Shown here: in pieces, positions 8,401-9,991 of the stretch
Layout of the letters: each line of letters opens with the position of its first letter
Position numbering within the stretch: the stretch's first letter is position 1
Assembly (NCBI GenBank): GCA_016201645.1
Contig: JACQCL010000106.1
Coordinates: 1-9,991, forward strand
Direction of reading: 5' to 3'
DNA: 9,991 nt
Source: Candidatus Rokuibacteriota bacterium
GTDB taxonomy: Bacteria; Methylomirabilota; Methylomirabilia; Rokubacteriales; CSP1-6
The notes under the pieces: model-generated
The model's database searches: none
Seen by the model: the letters and a program-made list of their open reading frames with translations, nothing else
Told to the model about the DNA's origin: nothing
Position numbers and translations under genes: made by a program

Positions 8401-8813
8401 GCCTTGCGGAGAAGGCCGGGGAACCGCGCCTCTACCGCTTCGGGTGTGAGCGCCGCATTCTCGGCGATCTCCGCGTCGATATCTTGAGGGTACTTCCTGT
8501 AATAGAGCAGAGAAGCCTTCAGTTCGGCGTCGCCCACTTGGGGGAGCGCTTCCTTGACCTTCTCCGCGTTCCCCCCTTCAGCCAGATAGTCCCGGATGAC
8601 CTCCCACACTCCGAGCCCCGTGCCGGCGACCTTGGCTTCCCGGCCAGCCGGCTCGTCAGCGAAATAGATCCCCGGGCAGGCCCTCATTCGCACGGCCTCT
8701 TCGAGCAGATCCTGAGCGACCTCAGAGAAGGAGCGCCGGCTCCGCTTGGCGATCCGCTCGATCTCGGCCCTGAGCCCCGGCCGCAACCTCAACGACTTCG
8801 GCGCCGTGGGCAT
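8397..8813 (-). CDS. Ribbon-helix-helix plus DUF433-like protein, probable antitoxin
   Basis: This 138-residue protein appears to have two parts. Residues about 5-42 (KSLRLRPGLRAEIERIAKRS, then SFSEVAQDLLEEAVRM) fit a ribbon-helix-helix DNA-binding domain of the Arc/MetJ/CopG type: a basic strand followed by two helices. Residues about 46-115 resemble DUF433: CPGIYFADEPAGREAKVAGT, then GVWEVIRDYLAEGGNAEKVK and LKASLLYYRKYPQDIDAEI, which copy the family pattern of a G-rich entry, a V-x-x-I helix, a GxNxE turn and a tyrosine-pair helix. The tail (116-138) probably contacts the toxin. This architecture next to a DUF5615 gene is typical of an autoregulating antitoxin. ATG at 8813 has AGAGG 9 bases upstream. 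DNA binding and neutralisation of the downstream protein are inferred. A plain transcriptional regulator is the alternative. Confidence 0.77.
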   Translation of the reverse strand: MPTAPKSLRLRPGLRAEIERIAKRSRRSFSEVAQDLLEEAVRMRACPGIYFADEPAGREAKVAGTGLGVWEVIRDYLAEGGNAEKVKEALPQVGDAELKASLLYYRKYPQDIDAEIAENAALTPEAVEARFPGLLRKA

Positions 8814-8834
8814 CTTTGTCTACCTCTGCACTAC

Positions 8835-8863
8835 ATGGTAATACAGCGTGCGACATCGGTCAA
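8835..8863 (-). promoter_or_regulatory. Putative promoter/operator of the toxin-antitoxin module
   Basis: On the minus strand TTGACC (8858-8863) and TACCAT (8835-8840) are 17 bases apart. The start would be near 8828, giving a very short leader of about 15 bases with AGAGG before the ATG. The -10 region lies in an imperfectly symmetric TACATGGTA (8832-8840). A ribbon-helix-helix antitoxin could bind there and repress its own operon. The operator is a guess from position only. Confidence 0.5.
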
Positions 8864-8941
8864 ATTGGGTCTGCACACCCGCGCTCGCTCGGGCTCCTAG
8901 CCAACAGGTTCGTCTGATGGGCCAGGGATTTGGCGACAGAG

Positions 8942-8965
8942 AGCCCGGCGGGGGACGGCCGGGCT
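8942..8965. repeat. Inverted repeat / hairpin, 8-bp stem
   Basis: AGCCCGGC (8942-8949) and GCCGGGCT (8958-8965) are perfect reverse complements around an 8-base G-rich loop. On the minus strand a weak pyrimidine run (CTCTCTGTC) follows, so a poor terminator is possible, but there is no clear gene upstream on that strand. Confidence 0.55.
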
Positions 8966-9120
8966 ATCGATCCGTCACAGGGGGTCGGAGAGAGGTTTTT
9001 CAAACCGCTTGGAAATTCGCGGGGCTCGCCGTGGGGGTCGGAGTATGTATCCGAGGGGCTAGACTCGAAGATAATGACCGGGGGCACGAGAAAAAGGTGA
9101 AGTCAGAGACGGGCCACCAC

Positions 9121-9152
9121 GGGGAGTTAGGGGGGTTGGGGCTGGCCGGGGG
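9121..9152 (+). other. G-quadruplex-type motif
   Basis: The plus strand has four G-runs of at least four in 32 bases: G4 (9121-9124), G6 (9130-9135), G4 (9138-9141) and G5 (9148-9152), with loops of 5, 2 and 6 bases. This meets the usual G4-run, short-loop rule for quadruplex formation. It lies about 75 bp before the proposed aldehyde dehydrogenase promoter. Function is unknown. Confidence 0.6.
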
Positions 9153-9155
9153 CAG

Positions 9156-9191
9156 AATCAGGGCCAAACCAACTCCCTGATTTCGGCCCTG
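9156..9191. repeat. Overlapping inverted repeats
   Basis: AATCAGGG (9156-9163) pairs with CCCTGATT (9175-9182) over an 11-base loop. The overlapping CAGGGCC (9159-9165) can instead pair with GGCCCTG (9185-9191). The two hairpins are mutually exclusive. No U-tract follows, so this is not a standard terminator; it may be a protein-binding site or chance structure. Confidence 0.5.
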
Positions 9192-9226
9192 CCGGTCTCT
9201 ACCTTCATGGTCCACGGCTTCGCTGC

Positions 9227-9256
9227 TTGACTGCGCCTTCATCCGCGCTGTATAGG
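9227..9256 (+). promoter_or_regulatory. Putative promoter for the aldehyde dehydrogenase gene
   Basis: TTGACT (9227-9232) and TATAGG (9251-9256) are 18 bases apart on the plus strand, the best sigma70-like pair before the gene. Transcription from about 9263 would give a leader of roughly 195 bases before the ATG at 9460. A 19-codon frame (9281-9340) occurs in that leader but has no good ribosome site. Confidence 0.45.
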
Positions 9257-9260
9257 GAGA

Positions 9261-9280
9261 AGAAACTCAGAGAAACTCAG
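9261..9280 (+). repeat. 10-bp perfect tandem duplication
   Basis: AGAAACTCAG occurs twice head to tail (9261-9270 and 9271-9280), just downstream of the proposed -10 box. It could be a slippage product or part of a regulator site close to the transcription start. Confidence 0.7.
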
Positions 9281-9459
9281 ATGGGAGGATCACTCCGGCC
9301 CGATTTGAGCGGGGGGCCGAACACCGCAGCCGCACCGTGAGCACCCGGAACGGCCCATCGGCCAGGGCATAGCTGAGTGTCTGGAAAATCGATATAGACG
9401 TAGCTCCCATCCTTGGCTTCACACCGCTTACCGCTTACGTCTTGAGTGGGAGAACCACT

Positions 9460-9991
9460 ATGGGTACCGCACCAGGAACGTTGGCCAGGTACAAAATGTT
9501 CATCGGCGGCGAATGGGTGGACGCCGCCGGTGGTGAGTATTTCGAGAGCGACAACCCCTTTACCGGCAAACCGTGGGCGCTGATTCCGAAAGGCGGCGCG
9601 CAGGATGTGGACCGCGCGGTGCGCGCGGCGCACAAGGCGCTCACGACCGGCGAATGGCCGAAGCTCACCGCTTCGAAGCGCGGCGCGCTGCTCAGGAAGC
9701 TCGCTGACCTCGTCGGCGAGAAGTCCAAGTTCCTGGCTGAGATCGAAGTGCGCGACAACGGCAAGCTCTACGCCGAGATGAGCGCCCAGACCGCCTACAT
9801 GGCGCAGTGGTATTACTACTATGGCGGGCTCGCCGACAAGATCGAAGGCCACGTCATACCCACCGACAAGCCCGACATGTTCAACTACACGCGCTACGAG
9901 CCGCTCGGGGTGGTCGCCGCCATCGTTCCCTGGAACTCTCCCCTGCTGCTCATCACGTGGAAGCTCGCGCCGGCGCTCGCCGCCGGCAACA
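9460..9991 (+). CDS. Aldehyde dehydrogenase family protein (N-terminal part, runs off the window)
   Basis: This is the first 177 residues of an NAD(P)-dependent aldehyde dehydrogenase, normally about 480-500 residues, which oxidises aldehydes to carboxylic acids. The N-terminus has the family pattern MFIGGEWVDAAGGEYFESDN (residues 13-32), NPFTGKPWALIP, and DVDRAVRAAHKAL in the first cofactor-domain helix. The last visible part, YEPLGVVAAIVPWNSPLLL, contains the PWN motif whose Asn stabilises the thiohemiacetal, then KLAPALAAGN. The catalytic Cys and Glu lie beyond the window. I chose ATG at 9460 because GGGAGA lies 6 bases upstream; ATG at 9496 (MFIGGEW) is a fair alternative that fits the usual family start. 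It is transcribed opposite to everything else here, so it is probably a separate unit. The substrate cannot be told from this part. Confidence 0.95.
   Translation, partial: MGTAPGTLARYKMFIGGEWVDAAGGEYFESDNPFTGKPWALIPKGGAQDVDRAVRAAHKALTTGEWPKLTASKRGALLRKLADLVGEKSKFLAEIEVRDNGKLYAEMSAQTAYMAQWYYYYGGLADKIEGHVIPTDKPDMFNYTRYEPLGVVAAIVPWNSPLLLITWKLAPALAAGN

Larger units (their letters stand above)
8864..9226. other. Intergenic stretch without a convincing gene
   Basis: No reading frame here has a ribosome site, domain pattern or plausible protein composition; the minus-strand frames of 75 and 80 codons are rich in Ser and Pro and look like chance. Visible structure: a hairpin (8942-8965), an 11-bp direct repeat GGGGGTCGGAG at 8980-8990 and 9033-9043, a small GGTTT-TTC-AAACC hairpin near 8994-9006, a G-rich run (9121-9152) and overlapping inverted repeats (9156-9191). 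It may be decayed sequence between the toxin-antitoxin module and the aldehyde dehydrogenase gene. Confidence 0.6.

Noticed and set aside
8860..9242. Two minus-strand frames of 75 and 80 codons in the intergenic region
   Set aside because: Ser/Pro-rich, without a ribosome site or predicted domains, and overlapping each other.
9267..9410. Minus-strand 47-codon frame beginning MGATSISIFQTL
   Set aside because: No ribosome site and no family resemblance; it overlaps the proposed aldehyde dehydrogenase leader, so it is treated as chance.
9277..9852. Minus-strand frame of 191 codons opposite the aldehyde dehydrogenase
   Set aside because: Most of it is antisense to a well-conserved enzyme, and it has no recognisable domain or ribosome site.

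Overview
The window is a G+C-rich bacterial chromosomal segment (about two thirds G+C by eye). Its housekeeping gene order, with 6S RNA just upstream of rny, ymdB, folD, xseA, xseB and ispA, is the kind seen in Deltaproteobacteria-like and NC10/Methylomirabilota/Rokubacteria-like lineages. That placement is inferred from gene order and composition only. Most of the window is vertically inherited core genome; the accessory-looking part lies between about 8053 and 9459.

Positions 1-7606, minus strand: one tightly packed gene string, read from high to low coordinates: rny (RNase Y), ymdB-type phosphoesterase, folD, xseA, xseB, ispA-type prenyl synthase, eno, an ftsB/divIC-type division protein, and a partial membrane-anchored protein cut by the window edge. 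Several junctions are 4-base GTGA stop/start overlaps, so translational coupling is likely. A strong sigma70-type promoter (7710-7739) precedes rny. The string mixes RNA turnover (rny; eno is a degradosome partner in some bacteria), one-carbon metabolism (folD), DNA repair (xseAB), isoprenoid precursor synthesis (ispA), glycolysis (eno) and division (ftsB). folD is bracketed by copies of a G/C-rich palindromic repeat, and one copy supplies the last 16 codons of folD.

Positions 7765-8035, minus strand: a probable 6S RNA gene (ssrS) with its own promoter (8007-8035) and an intrinsic terminator (7765-7800). It was recognised from sequence and structural resemblance to known 6S RNAs and from its position before rny.

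Positions 8053-8863, minus strand: a two-gene toxin-antitoxin-like module. A ribbon-helix-helix plus DUF433-like protein overlaps by 4 bases a DUF5615/PIN-like protein, with a promoter just upstream. Its last stop codon lies 17 bp from the ssrS -35 box.

Positions 8864-9459: intergenic sequence with no convincing gene. It holds a hairpin, an 11-bp direct repeat, a G-quadruplex-type motif, overlapping inverted repeats, a plausible plus-strand promoter and a 10-bp tandem duplication. From 9460 to the edge, plus strand, is the N-terminal third of an aldehyde dehydrogenase.

I did not find a clearly new biological system. The items most worth checking are the 6S RNA, the toxin-antitoxin module next to it, and the repeat-derived FolD tail.
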